DNA from: Hofstenia miamia | Lineage: Eukaryota > Xenacoelomorpha > Acoela | Assembly (NCBI GenBank): GCA_004352715.1 | Contig: SCFE01000002.1 | Coordinates: forward strand, 3,319,004-3,383,003 | Reading direction: 5' to 3' | DNA: 64,000 nt | Shown here: piece by piece, positions 23,050 to 35,716 of the stretch | Layout: each line of letters opens with the position of its first letter | Numbering within the stretch: the stretch's first letter is position 1 | Position numbers and translations under genes: made by a program | The notes under the pieces: generated by a model | The model's database searches: none | What the model was told of the DNA's origin: nothing | Seen by the model: only the letters and a program-made list of their open reading frames with translations

Positions 23050-23660
23050 AACCTAACAGTTCGTCGTCGTTTGGGGTGTATTTTGCACCCCATAAGGATT
23101 TAAGCTTCTATAAAAAGCGTGTCGATTATGTAATTGTGTCGAAACCTCATGACTTAAAGTTTGTCAAAAGCGGTCAATATTATATATGAATGATTATTTT
23201 TAAATATATTTATTTGTAGATCATTAAATATTCATGTTTCGAGAGTTTATGGTGAATTTTGCACCCCAGCGTAATAGTAACACTGAAAATTTTCTGTTTA
23301 TATAACATCCAATTTCTATATTATGATGATGTATGAATACAACAGCATCTGGATTTCTTGTGAATGTATTTACAAATTCTCACAATTTTGAGTTTTTGAT
23401 GCAATATGAATTATGCATACCTTTGAACATTTATTACATGATTGTCTAATGAATCATTAATGTGTCGTATACTACATCTTTTGTAGAATCCTGACAATCA
23501 AAATCCACATTATGTATTAAAATGAGAATAGTATCTTAAAAGTGTTACATACATGCAATCAACAAAAATATACACACTTGTTTCTGTGATTCAGCATCAA
23601 AACTGCAATTGAAAGGCTTCGATATTCCAAACCTATGCGTCATTTTTCACCCCCAGCCCA
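23050..23660. mobile_element. Candidate decayed piggyBac-like MITE
   Basis: GGGGTGTATTTTGCACCCC (23073-23091) is a small palindrome near the left. GGTGAATTTTGCACCCC recurs at about 23250 and TTTTTCACCCCCAGCCC at about 23644. The arrangement resembles that of the TTAA-bounded element at 21096, but no TTAA pair is present. Confidence 0.3.
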
Positions 23661-24286
23661 TAGTTTAGTGAAAGAGAGCTGCTTCATGCTTTCTGGATAA
23701 TAAGATCGAAAAGCAAAAAAGGAAAAGTTTCCTTAGCAGTTAATTTCTGGGTACATTACATAGACAAGCACTAGCAATTTGGATTAACTGTCCCAAAATA
23801 CCCAACACTTTTGATACTATAGCAGGACATGTCTCAATAAGAAACAAAGGAACACATTCTTTGCAAATTCTGTATAGTGTACAATTCTAAAATGGATCAA
23901 TAAAGAGATAGACTACCCTTTTTCGAAAATATTAAGCTCCATCAAAAATTATATTGTTTTTAAACACTACGCTCGAAATAAATGGAAAAGTTATGTAAAT
24001 AGGGACCTGCGTTCTTCGCGGATTCAGTGCTAGGAAACGTTTAAACACCTCAACCGGTGAAATCTCAACACATGGTCAGATAGTCAGTTTGCCCCCATGT
24101 TTGTGCACAACCAATTGTGAATTCGTCGAAGACATGAGAATGATCACTCGGCCTCACAGCTACTTATAGGGAGCATAGCCAATATAAAATGAAGTTCTCG
24201 TATATTAGGAAAGAATAAATCATATGTGTCTGTAGCAATGAAGAAATGTTTGTATCTTTGATTTTCAAACAATGCCTTTTCCATCT

Positions 24287-24545
24287 CTATAGTTCGCTAT
24301 AAAAATTGCTTGCCAGGGGCAAAAACGCTTCCCATTTAGCCACCAACACCTGCTCTAGCTCGACCAAATCCTCTTCAAGCTTTCGCCCAGCGTTTAAATG
24401 GTACCTAAGAACAAGATTGTGGTCTTCGAGAAGTCTAACCAGGGCGATAAAATTCCTAAAATAAATTTTGTCATCACGATGTCCTCGGAAGGCGACTTGT
24501 TGTTTTGCACAGTAGAGAGCGGCGTTGACTGATATTAGGTAACAC
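24287..24545 (-). pseudogene. hAT (ZMYM1-like, DUF4371) transposase fragment
   Basis: The minus strand reads ALYCAKQQVAFRGHRDD, then NFIALVRLLEDHNLVLRYHL. This matches the block that reads (A/V)LRGHRDD...GNF in DUF4371-type hAT transposases. The frame extends to 24287 without clear homology. The 209 bases 24337-24545 are repeated as 25006-25214 across single-N joins. Confidence 0.6.
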
Positions 24546-25005
24546 NGAAACAGAGTTCCAATCACAATGTAAGTAAAGCATGCAATTAATGTGTGTGCAA
24601 ACCACAGAATTAGTAAGCATATAACTTTAAACAGCCGAGCAGTTTGGGGTAAGTTATTATGAATACTTACTTTAAAGTTTAACAGTCTTTATATACTTAC
24701 TTAAGCAATTTACTTTTAACTGAAGGATGTTTCCTGTTTTGTACACCCCTCTACCAAGCATTAATTCGATCAACTCTAAAATTTCAAAGATACACGAAGA
24801 AATATCAATAGTAGAAATTTCTTCATTTCATGAAAATTTTATCATTATTTTAATTCATTGAATAAAATTATTATGTGCTGGGAACAGAATTTTTTTNCAT
24901 TCGGGTCGGGTTCAAGAAGAAGCCCGTTTCCAGACCTGCTTAAGATTGTATGATCATGTGAGAAACTCTCGTGATATCATAATAAAGCCTTAAAAAAATA
25001 GTCGN
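24546..25005. other. Assembly patch bounded by single N bases
   Basis: N stands at 24546, 24897 and 25005. Between them are a 350-bp piece (24547-24896) and a 107-bp piece (24898-25004) that matches 27601-27707 with no difference I can see. The sequence to the left of the patch (24337-24545) is repeated to its right (25006-25214). This looks like small repeat contigs placed between two overlapping contig ends. Confidence 0.8.
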
Positions 25006-25214
25006 TAGCCACCAACACCTGCTCTAGCTCGACCAAATCCTCTTCAAGCTTTCGCCCAGCGTTTAAATGGTACCTAAGAACAAGATTGTGGTCTTCGAGA
25101 AGTCTAACCAGGGCGATAAAATTCCTAAAATAAATTTTGTCATCACGATGTCCTCGGAAGGCGACTTGTTGTTTTGCACAGTAGAGAGCGGCGTTGACTG
25201 ATATTAGGTAACAC
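25006..25214 (-). repeat. Second copy of the hAT transposase fragment, likely contig overlap
   Basis: Matches 24337-24545 base for base as far as I can read, starting right after an N. Beyond 25214 the sequence continues into DNA not found on the left. Confidence 0.8.
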
Positions 25215-27600
25215 TAGCTTATTTCGCTTATAATGCTCGTTAGCGAATGATACCATTTCGGTGTCAATTTTCCTAACGGTACTGCATTAATATTCATTGA
25301 AGTTGAAATAGTTGACATCGCTGTGGGTGAGGTTGTAACACAAGAGGATGCCGAAGCCAGTTGTGCTTGGTCAATGTAATTGAGTAATTATTAAAAATAT
25401 ATGCTTCAAAATTTAACATTGAAAATCCTCAGATAAAAAGTTACTTGATTGAAATTATAAAGTAAAATACTAAAGTTGAAACATGTGTTGTTATTTTTAG
25501 ATGTTGAGTTATGTTTTAATAAAATATACAACCAATATAACAGTAAAAAAAGATTTTAAGTGTAAAAGTTGTTACGGACACAGAAAATCTTTTTTTAGCA
25601 TTAGTTGCCCATTTATTGATAATACGATGCTAAATAGTAAATATTAAGAACGCAAAAAACGATGTTATTTCGTATATTTATTGTGATTTAACGGCAAACA
25701 AAACACTTATGGCAAAATATTGGATAAAATCTACTGTTTTTATTGAAAAAAATGCGTTGAAATGTTACTAATTTAAAAATGCTGACTATCAAAAATACAC
25801 GGTAACATAACACCAAAAGCGAAAAAATGAGGTAGCGGTAGGCCTGGAGGAAAGGTGGCTAGCCACCCTTTCCACCCCCTAAATCCACCCTACCTTACTA
25901 AAATGCTTGTCTTTATAACACAATATTATTAACTTCAATTTTGACAATGATTCTTTTATGGTTGATTGAAATACAATACAGCATGTACGGTTTGTGTCTA
26001 AAAAGACTCATATGTCGTTCTTGATAATTCTAACTTATTGTCCAGCGATGAAGTGGAAAAAATCCTTGGGGCGCAAAATGCACAGCAGTCACCTTCCAAC
26101 TAGTAAAAAGGTAAATGGCAACGAACTGTTAACTAGGTCATATAACATTTAATGTTCACTATATTCATTAATAGAAGTTGAAATTGTTTCAGTTTGAACA
26201 TCATTTTAACTAGAGAAAATGGTTACTATAATATACTATAAAAAGAATGCAATATGCACTGTTTTGAAAACATTTGTATTAATAAAAATGTTATAGAGAG
26301 AGGGAATATATTTTAAACCGCTTCAAATGTTATTTAAAACAGCACAATTGTACATAGCATAAGAATAGACACAACATAAAAATTACCTCTTTTCAAAGTT
26401 AAATTGGAGTAAAAACCTAATAACGAACTTTTCGTTATATCACTCATAGACGTCATTGTCCTTTCTCGTTTACATGCAAAACCAGGCTAAAGTCAACAGT
26501 TGTAATTCATTCAATGCAAGCTTTGCACGGACTAGTGAAGAAAACCAATTAGATCAATAGATGGCGTAGTAGATTTATAAATGGAATTGAGTACAAGATC
26601 TATTCAAAAAAATACATTAATCACGGAAAGTTTTGGCAAACAATTTGTCCTAAAGTTTTTCCGCCAAAATTTTTCAAAACTACATATTGCCCGAAACTTA
26701 TTGGCGTCAAAACTTTTAGAAACGTGTTTTTTCAGAAAAGCTGAAAAAATATTTCTAATCAATACAACAACGAGAAAATCTTCCACTTCTTCATCTTCAG
26801 ACGCAGCTTGAGCTTGAAATTTATTAAGTTGATTTATGACCAACCCTTGCTCATAGTCACCATTGCTTATATGATAATTTGTATTTATGTTAATATATTT
26901 GAATCTTTCTTGAAATTCCAATTTTTAACTCTACAGATAACATAATCTCCAAACTACCCTTTGGTATTGGATATAAAAGTGCTTTTAAAACCTTTTATAA
27001 TTATGGCATTACATGCAGGGTGACTCTTAGGATTAGGAGGGGAAACGGGTCATGTCGAGTCATTAAAACGTTGGCATTCGAGATTACATGCATAGGTTTT
27101 ATCGCTGCATTGAAATATTGAACAGTGTGTCATATGTAACTGTTTTGGATGCTTGGCAACTAAAGCATAGCAAAGCAATTAATTTTCCCACCACAAGTTT
27201 GCTAGAAATGTGTGAAAGCACATATATTTTTGTTTGTTTTGTTGACATGTTGCCGTTTTCAATCCGAATCTCCCATTAAAAATAATCTGACTTAACACTA
27301 GTTTGCACTCCATACAACAGTTTTTTTTCAGATTTTATCCTTCTATCAATCTTTTTGTCATGGTAAAAAAATCAATATCTGTTTGATTGCAAGCTAGTTT
27401 TATAAATGATTAGGGAACAATCTGGAGATATTCGGTTTCTTACTATTGTATTAGGCTCTAATATTTTACATTGTCTAGTTTTTGATTTTTTCTTTGGGAG
27501 GCATATCAAATATGTTTAAAGAGGCAATTCTTTTGATGGACCCAAATGAGAAATCGGATACTAACGGGTGAAATTTAGGAAGACGAGTCATGTCTAACAT
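25215..27600. other. No gene recognised
   Basis: A/T-rich DNA. The only notable feature is a 25-base interrupted palindrome at 25849-25873 (GGAAAGGTGGCTAGCCACC and on). A minus-strand frame of 105 codons at 26604-26921 has an acidic patch (ASEDEEVEDF) but no start context, motif or neighbouring exon that supports a gene. Confidence 0.5.
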
Positions 27601-27707
27601 CATTCGGGTCGGGTTCAAGAAGAAGCCCGTTTCCAGACCTGCTTAAGATTGTATGATCATGTGAGAAACTCTCGTGATATCATAATAAAGCCTTAAAAAA
27701 ATAGTCG
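27601..27707. repeat. Copy of a 107-bp repeat
   Basis: Matches 24898-25004. It contains GGGTCGGGTTC and AAGCCCGTTTCC, GC-rich against the surroundings, like the ends of other hAT remnants in this window (compare 34067). Confidence 0.7.
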
Positions 27708-27809
27708 TCCAAGCAATGCAATACAAAATCATTTGTTTAAGATTGTTACAATTTTTTTGTCTTTGTAATTTGCATTGATGTTAATGACATTATCATAAAA
27801 TTCCCTAAA

Positions 27810-27848
<39 letters not shown>

Positions 27849-27872
27849 ACAACTACATATACCTGCATATAC

Positions 27873-28670
27873 CAGGTGGCCAATTCAATTCCGTTTTTCA
27901 TTTTCATTTTGATCATTTGGAAAGATTAAATCAAAATTGAAATTGAAAAACGGAAATTACCATTTTTCATTTTCGCTTTAGAAATTTCATTTTCTCAATT
28001 TACATTTTTAAAATTTTTCAAAAGAAAGCCAAAAATTGAAAAATGAAACCTTAAAATCGAAAATAAAAAAATGAAAAACTAAAACGAAACAAAAAAATGA
28101 AAATAAAAAAAGGAAACAATTCAATTCCGTTTATCGTTTTTTAAATTTTCGTTTTGGTTGTTATAATTCTTGTGTAATTGCTATCCCATTGATTGTTTAA
28201 TAAATAAACGGTAACCGCAAATGTAATTGAAAGAAATTGTTGTCCATATTAGGTAAAAAACCACTCTTTGTATTATTGAGAAAAGCTATAGTAGTTCAAA
28301 AACAACTACATAGCCATTACAAAAGAATGATAACTACCAAAATGAAAATCAAAAAACGAAAAACGTAATTGAAATGTTTCATTTTTCCTTTTAGTTTTTC
28401 ATTTTTCAATTCAATTTGTAATTAAGACTTTATAAAATATTAAAAATGAGAAATGAAAAAGAAAATTGAAATGTTTTATTTTTCCTTTTCGTTTTTAGCT
28501 TTTCATTATTCAATTTTTTGTTTTTCATTTGAAAAATTTAAAAAATGGAAATTGAGAAAATGAAATTTGAAAAGTGAAATGGAAAATTGTCATTTCCGTT
28601 TTTCAATTTCAACTTTCATTTAATCTTTCCAAATGATCAAAATGAAAAATGAAATTGAATTGGCCAACTG
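27873..28670. mobile_element. Foldback-type element with long inverted arms
   Basis: The left end CAGGTGGCCAATTCAATT and the inverted right end CAGTTGGCCAATTCAATT open arms of roughly 200 bp that match with scattered differences. Long identical blocks include TTTTGATCATTTGGAAAGAT and TTGAAATTGAAAAACGGAAA. The arms are built of short variants of GAAAAT/ATTTTC, and further partial copies lie in the middle (about 28118 and 28350-28430). No coding capacity. Confidence 0.75.
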
Positions 28671-30588
28671 TTACCTGCGGGTAGTAGGCATTTTAAATTC
28701 TGACTACATCGGAATTCATTATTTGCCGCGTATGGTGTACAAATGGTGAATTGATGTTTGGATATTAGAAGTTCACATTCTTGCCTGAAATTAAACTCTT
28801 ATGTGCTCTTAAAGAAAACTGTATTTACATTAGAATTTTTGAATTTCTAATAAACCGAAGAATTATCACTATAAATTATAGTGATAGTCATATATATTCA
28901 GTGCCGTATTAACCTATGGACCAAATGAGCCATGGCCCAGGGCCCCGCGCTTTAGGGGTCCCGTCCGTAAATGAAAAATTAAATATAAATATTTTTTTGC
29001 AATTGTTAAAACTTAAATACAACTTTATAGTAAAATTTGCTCTAGAGTTATTCCTTGAGAATTATTTGAAAAACCAATGCTCCTGTTATATCATATAATT
29101 CATTTAAATTATCAACAAATATTAAGGCTAAAGTATAAGACTTGGTTTTTGGTCAATGAAGAATTAACCAAAGAAAATTTGTGTTTTGGTTGAAAAGCGC
29201 ATACATGCTTTACTAAAACTTGTAGCTGTATTATTTTTTGCACAAAGTGAACTATTTTTAGAGTTAAAAATGAAATAAGCACAATTAAATCCAAAGTAAT
29301 CTTTTCACGGTATATTGAATGTTTGGTACATTTTTATTAATACAGCTTGGGGAATATTGCAAAGGCAGTGCTTCATATTTATCTTGTACAATATATTAAT
29401 TTATTCACTTATTAAATTGCACAGTATTAGAAGTAAGAACAGCGAAATTCTATAGTATAAGCGCAAGATTCAAACCAAGATTTCTCTTTGTGATAAATGA
29501 ATATTTGTTTAGGACTATCCAAAAAGCAATGGTGAACCGGTTATAAAAATTTTAAGCTTTTTAAAATTGATTGTTATGATAGGACAAAACATATTTTAAA
29601 TTCAAACATGATTACAATTTCTGACTGTAGGGGATATTATTATAGCAATGTCAAATAAGTCAGGAAAGTACTGTGGTTTTTAAGCTAGAATTAAAAAACA
29701 GAATTGTGCTGTCGAATTTACTCGCTGTTCCACACATTCTTCGAATTTTGTTTAAAAAATAGTTAATAATATTTAGTGTCCTCCATTACTCAGGATAGTT
29801 TTTTGAGTAAAAAATTCATATTATTAAATGCAACTAATAATTGGAAATCAGTTGCAATCTTTATTGGTAGTTTCATATACATTAATGTAGTATATGAAAT
29901 TAATTTATCTAATGCCATACTTATATATTTATATTCTATGATTATGTGGATAGTACTAAGCAATCATTGCATTTATTATGGAGGCACCCCATATTTTTCA
30001 ATGACCCAATCTAGTAATTTTTCATGGGCAGGATCGCGCGTTATTGTTATGCTGGCCAGGTAGGTTACGAGTGAAAAAAAGTTGCCCGTTTCCACCATGT
30101 AGTAACCAGAGTTGGAACAGGTCACGTTTTTGCTGACCCGATTGAACCGGCTAAGCTTTTTCTCATATGGCTGTAACTGCCCGGTCAACCGGTTTAGTTT
30201 TCCAGAATTTTGACAGGCGCCCAGATTTTGATATTTGCGATCCGATGGGAACACTTTCTTAAGGTTGAGGGAAAACACAACAATTTAATGGCTAAGAAAG
30301 TTGTATTCTGAAATTGGAATGTTTCTCAATTTTGCAAAATATGCAACACATCAGCACAGATTAAGAGATAAGTTTGTTATGTCCTGCTCCTTTCAAGACT
30401 ACAAATGCCGAGGAGACGTTTAGCTCACACTTGGTCTTTGAGGTTGGTATCACGAATAATTTGCGAGGATTTGGGCAGAGATGCGGAAGCTGGAATGATT
30501 TTGATTTCTAGAATTGGACGGACTGTACGTATCTATATTACAACGCATTCAATGTAAAACCAATGTGATATGCATTTTACAAGACTAT

Positions 30589-31613
30589 CAGGGTTGCTGT
30601 GGGAATCGGAATTCCCATGGGATGGGACCAATAACTTTTTGTGGGAATTCCCATGGGAATGATTGGGTGTTTAGATAAAAAGAACATTAAAAAATATAAT
30701 AATTGAATAAAGTAGTTGTGGAATGCGGCTTCGCCCGATTATAAAATCTAAAATTCTGATACGATGAAAACAATTATTTATTAGTCAAATTATCCGACTC
30801 AATTCGACAGTTTTCTCAGAGTAAAATGGCCTTACAAAACTAATTTGCCAACCAATCGAATATAACGGTCACAAGCTACTTGCATAAAATATTGTTTCAC
30901 TACTGCATTTCGACAAGGAAAGTCAAAATAATATTAAAGCCGTTTCAAGCACACCTTCAAATTCTATGATGGATGGTGAGAGCCTCCTCAATAAAATCTT
31001 TACGACCCAGACCGAGGCACCAACACAGGCGAAGAAAATGTGATTTGGTGACCAGCTGGAATCAGAAATGCGTCATTCCGAAAATATTTCTCTCCTTACA
31101 CGCAAACCAGGCCAATTTTTTAGAGCAAATTCCAAGGAAATTCCATTGCTTAGTTTTTGTGGTAAGCTTATACTTTCTATACTAGTATCTTAGGCGGGTG
31201 TTGAGCGGTTGTTTAGTCTTGCCTGATTACTTCTTTCTAAGCTGCACAAGAAGATGCGACAATCACTTCTAATTGCGAATATTTACATTGATTTCGGCAA
31301 ACGATTTTCAATCTATTGTCTGACACAGTGGTGACAGAGGAGGAAGTTGCAAATTAACTTGCACTTCATTCCGTTTGGCGCGGTCGAGGATGACGACAGC
31401 GACTAACATTGAACTATTTGTATGTTTAGATTTAGATTTGTTTAGAGCGAATTGCTTATATAATCATGTTCATATATCTTTGCTCTTTTCTTCAAATATG
31501 GGAGATCTAGAGGTAATTCTTTTCTCTTTCAGTCCCCATGGGAATTTCCACGGAAAAGCTGTGGGATAGGAATGGGATGGGAATTTAAAAAAACAATTCC
31601 CACGGCAACCCTG
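30589..31613 (+). mobile_element. hAT-like element, innermost of the nest
   Basis: Ends are CAGGGTTGCTGTGGGAAT and, inverted, CAGGGTTGCCGTGGGAAT. Several GGAATTCCCATGGGA motifs follow. The flanks AAGACTAT and AGGAATAT agree at six of eight bases. Around 31190-31225 the plus strand reads AGVERLFSLA, the start of the hAT dimerisation domain, so it derives from an autonomous hAT. Confidence 0.7.
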
Positions 31614-32108
31614 AGGAATATACATCAAAATATTACCGATATGAAGAAATCCCTAACTGGTTGGTAGGATTACTTTATTGGCTATGCCTTTTGGCAGCCA
31701 ATAAACTTCAAACTTAAGCCGGTGAAGACATTTTACAATTTTGCTGTTACCAAATTTGGCATCAAAATTTAGACAATAAAAAAACTTATAACTCGCAAAA
31801 TGCCACTAAAAATAGAAAATCATGTTTTTACCGACCAATATTGGCCGGTGAGCGGACCAAGTCAGTATGCAATTCTGTCTTCCCATTTTAATATGAAAAA
31901 ACTTTCAAAATGATATCAACACTTTATGTCAACAATTTTGGAATTATGTACATGTATAGTCTGAAGACTTTATGATCTCACTCCTTTGCACGTGAAATAT
32001 ATGGCTTTCTCCTTCACGTCTGAGGAAAGTAACCTAACCCAAAACCTTTATGGTTGTCATGCGTTCTTGATCATTTTTACTAAACTTTCTTATAAAATAG
32101 CTGTCACC

Positions 32109-32109
<1 letters not shown>

Positions 32110-32148
<39 letters not shown>
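32110..32148. repeat. (GA)n microsatellite
   Basis: About 19 uninterrupted GA units, the only long non-TA dinucleotide tract in the window. Confidence 0.95.
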
Positions 32149-32150
<2 letters not shown>

Positions 32151-32531
32151 GAGCGAGTGCATCAGAAGCAAAGGTCACTTTATGCAAATAAAAACACGGG
32201 ATTAATCACTGGTGGTTTGCAACATATATTTTATCACAATCAACCACCACAATAGTCTTAGGAGTACTGCACTGAGATAATAATCGTGGGCTTCAGATCT
32301 ACTCGCAGTTCTTATTAGTGGGCCAAGTAAATTCCGTCAACCGGCATGACAAATATTCCTGACCCGCCCGGTACCGATCGACCGGCTTCCAACTCTGGTA
32401 GTTACCAATATCAAACTTATTATTAATTTGAATAAAAACATAATCAGTAATATATTTCGCTAAGCATTTAGCATCATCAGACATGAACATTTTACCGCAC
32501 TAATTTTTTACAAAATTCGATCTAATGAAAT

Positions 32532-33240
32532 TTATAAATTCAATGAAAATAATGTTTTATATATATAGTCTTCTTTTTTATTTAAAGTTGGTTTTAAATA
32601 TATTATATAATATGATTCAGCTGCTTTCAGTGTAAATTGATCTTGATCTTGCGTCTTGTATAATATTTTATAACTAATTTGATAATCACAGATCTTTAAA
32701 TGATTCGATATTTCTGTTGATGTTCTATGTTCTTGAATTGTTCTACATAATTGTCTTGAAGTTTGTCCAACATAAGTTTCGCCAAAGCCGCATGTAATTT
32801 TGTCATTCGACAAATCTTCAAAATTAGTAGGTGCTTTTAAATTCAGAACAGATCTTATTTTATATGTTTTTTATATTATTCTCATAGATTTAATGTTTTT
32901 AAGATTTCTTATTTGGCAGCTTGTATGGATTCCTCTGTATTCGATTTTACATATATGTATAAATGACTTCTTGTTTAAATTGTTATTCTTTTTGATGATT
33001 TCTTTAATATTGCGATCTATGAACTCTTGGATATTTATTTTTTTCGTAGAATGTTTTTAACTGATAAAAGTTCTCGATGAATTTCTTCATAATTTGAATA
33101 AATATCAAAGATCCTATTGATGGAACCGTGGATGAATGATCGTTTATAGCTTATTGGGGGACATTGCCTTGAAATTCAAACAAGATTAGTGTCTTCTGTT
33201 TTCTAAAAATTAATTAATTCCTTGTAAAGAGCAATATTCA
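32532..33240 (-). mobile_element. Penelope-like retroelement, 3' end with GIY-YIG endonuclease
   Basis: On the minus strand, in order: the end of the reverse transcriptase region (TDTN-like KTEDTNLV, then PPISYKRSFIHGSINRIF and a helical stretch), a linker with KIRSVLNLKAPTNF, then TCGFGETYVGQTSRQLCRTI with EHR and later a glutamate in LKAAESYYI. These are the Y-V-G and Arg/Glu features of the GIY-YIG domain that ends Penelope proteins. At least two frame breaks (about 33190 and 32870) show that it is a dead fragment. Confidence 0.7.
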
Positions 33241-34059
33241 AATACTTTTCACTACCGTAACCTTTGTAAATTATTCGAAACATATTTTAAATAGTAATTA
33301 TTTTGTTTCAAGTTATGATGATGTAGCATTTTAATAGCGCTGTTTAAGATTGAAGCCTTAAAATTTAACCATTCTGACTTTTCTCATGTTAACCATCAAC
33401 TCTGTGAACTAAACGTAATAAAAAAAATAATATGGAAAAAAATTCACATTATATGGGGTACATTTTATCGAAATCAGCCACATAGGTACGCAGATATAAG
33501 CGTGTATAGACAAATCGCTTGTAAGTGTGACACACAAAATATATAGATTAACACTTTTTTTACATTCAACTTTAGTATGAAAATTACGTGTAAATATTGA
33601 CTATTGCTGGCTAGAAGCAAGCTTTGACCAAAGTTAAAGATGTACTGTGCAAGCGTGGGGTGACTAGTGCTTTGTTGTAAGTGATAATTAAATTATTGCA
33701 ACGTTTGGCAGTTCGACATGATTTCGAATTAATTATTTTCAATTAGGTGGTTAAGAGATAAGAGACAATCTGTAAGTACCTTTTCGCAATCAATGCCCAA
33801 TTTGCTCTTATATGTATACCCAAAAATTGCATAGGCCTAAAATATTCAAAATAGTTTTCATTTTTAATTAAAAATCTATGTATTCTGAAAAATATATTAA
33901 ATAGATTTTATATCAAAACTCCAGCGTAAATTCATTGAAATTCAAGATATACATTTTAGTTTAAATGATCAGATTCTACGTTAACCTTTTTTCAATTGGA
34001 TTGCTATAATTATGTTAAATATGATAAAAAATAAAGATAGGAAAATACTTTTATTATTA

Positions 34060-34300
34060 TTATAACTCGGGTCGGGTTTTGTCAGAAACTGTTTGTGCGG
34101 GGTAGGAGATGACCCACTTCCATGTTTGGATATTATTTAATTGGCGATATAAATTAGAGTTGAAAACCTTACTCTGCATGTACCCCATACTAGTCGCATT
34201 TGAAGCAGAGCTGGAACCGGCTGCCCTAACCCTAATAGGGGCCGTAATTTACCCTCGTGCAGCCGATTTTAAATTCCATGAAGGCCTGGTAAAAATACCG
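34060..34300. mobile_element. Probable hAT fragment
   Basis: CTCGGGTCGGGTTTTGTC (about 34066) and CAGAGCTGGAACCGGCTGCC (about 34207) resemble ends of the CAGAGTTGGAA family seen at 30107. No complete element is definable. Confidence 0.25.
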
Positions 34301-35054
34301 GGGAAGATGATTTAAAAAAATTCTTGTTATATTCTATAAAGAGAGAATATTGTACTTAGTTTTAGAGGAATTTCGATGAAAATCTGAATTCAAAAAAATT
34401 CTATAGTTTCAGCAATTTACAGTATTGCAATTAAAATGATAATTAAGTTTACTTGTGGAATCTCTCAATAATTTACTATAATTTGAGTTGTTCTGTTTTT
34501 TAAAAAGTATTTTGACGTCAGTTTTTTATGCAACTTAGTAAGAAATTTTTACAGAAGCTGTTAATAATAATGAATGTGTAATCTATGGGATTTACACTTG
34601 AAATTTGAGATGCCTCAAACAAATAAGGCAACTTGAATGCTTGTACTTTTCTAATATTGGAAGAGAAGCTCAAAATTAATTTGAAAAATTTTCGGTTGCA
34701 AAGACATTCAAACGCAAATGTCAGAGGACACATCCTAATAAAGGAGTAATTATGTTTAGTTTGTGAACTGAAAAATTATTCAATGCTAACTGAGCTCAAA
34801 TGCCACAGCAATATGAGGCATAATGAATGTTAATTCTAGGCGCCTAGCTTTATATAATTTAAATATGATAAAAAATATACTAACTAAGCAACCTGAAGTA
34901 TTCCCAATTTATATTCATGGAAAAGTGAAAGCTGATTAAAGTTATACAAAGATATATAGTTATAATAGTTTGACATTTGTGTATATACAATATCAAGTTT
35001 TGGCATCACCATGTGTAATTTTCTAGATTAAAACAGATTATAGATAAAGAGATG

Positions 35055-35065
35055 TATATATATAC

Positions 35066-35101
<36 letters not shown>

Positions 35102-35110
35102 AGAAACTTA

Positions 35111-35147
<37 letters not shown>

Positions 35148-35165
35148 GAATATATATATATATAC
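35055..35165. repeat. (TA)n microsatellite cluster
   Basis: Three TA tracts separated by short unique sequence including a repeated CTTAGAATATAT phrase. Long Tyr-Ile frames across it are not coding. Confidence 0.95.
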
Positions 35166-35401
35166 ATGTGCATATGTAAAAGAATATGTACACGTAAAAA
35201 AACAGAAGAAGTGTAGAGCTATAATTAATGCATAATACATACATATTACAAAACACAGCCAATTGAATGTTCTTCTTTTCTTTAAAAATTGTCATTTTTA
35301 TTTTAAACTGAGTCATTTGAAAAGCAGTGGACTTTTGAAAGCATTGAAAATTATTTATAAGGTAGTTTATCCACTATATTTTATTTCTCTATTTTATTTG
35401 T

Positions 35402-35716
35402 GTGCCTATAGTTATAGATATTGTAATTTCTAATATTCACCAATTTCTTCATCACAAGGAAGCCAATATGTTGTTCCCAAATATTGAAATAATATTTCGA
35501 ATATATTTGTCAATGATAATCACACATTGTAGTACAGAGCGCACATTTCGTAGGCTTAAGTTTGTTAAAAATGATCTGAGAAGCTCTATGTCAAAAGACA
35601 GGTTAAACATCTTAACTATAATGTTTATTGAAAACGATATCTTGGAAAAAATAGACTTCTCTGAGACGATAAGAGATTTCGCAATTTCCCAAAGAAGAAA
35701 GAAATTTTTTAATTAG
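35402..35716 (+). pseudogene. hAT transposase C-terminal dimerisation domain
   Basis: The frame reads CSTERTFRRLKFVKNDLRSS then MSKDRLNILTIMFIEND, a clear match to the hAT dimerisation domain (consensus with S.ERSFS.LK.IK..LRS.M...RL..L). The start is lost. It lies about 160 bp inside the right end of the hAT remnant (35874). Confidence 0.75.

Larger units (their letters stand above)
30107..32397. mobile_element. hAT-like element inserted within the larger hAT remnant
   Basis: Ends are CAGAGTTGGAA and the exact inverse TTCCAACTCTG. The flanks GTAGTAAC (30099-30106) and GTAGTTAC (32398-32405) agree at seven of eight bases. Subterminal CCGG-rich motifs occur at both ends. It is itself interrupted by the element at 30589-31613. 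No intact transposase frame. Confidence 0.75.

Noticed and set aside
26604-26921. 105-codon minus-strand frame with an acidic patch
   Set aside because: No motif, no convincing start or splice sites and a similar-sized overlapping frame on the other strand; likely chance.
30973-31185. 70-codon arginine-rich frame
   Set aside because: Lies within the innermost hAT-like element, in DNA where the dimerisation-domain trace is in another frame; decayed transposon sequence.
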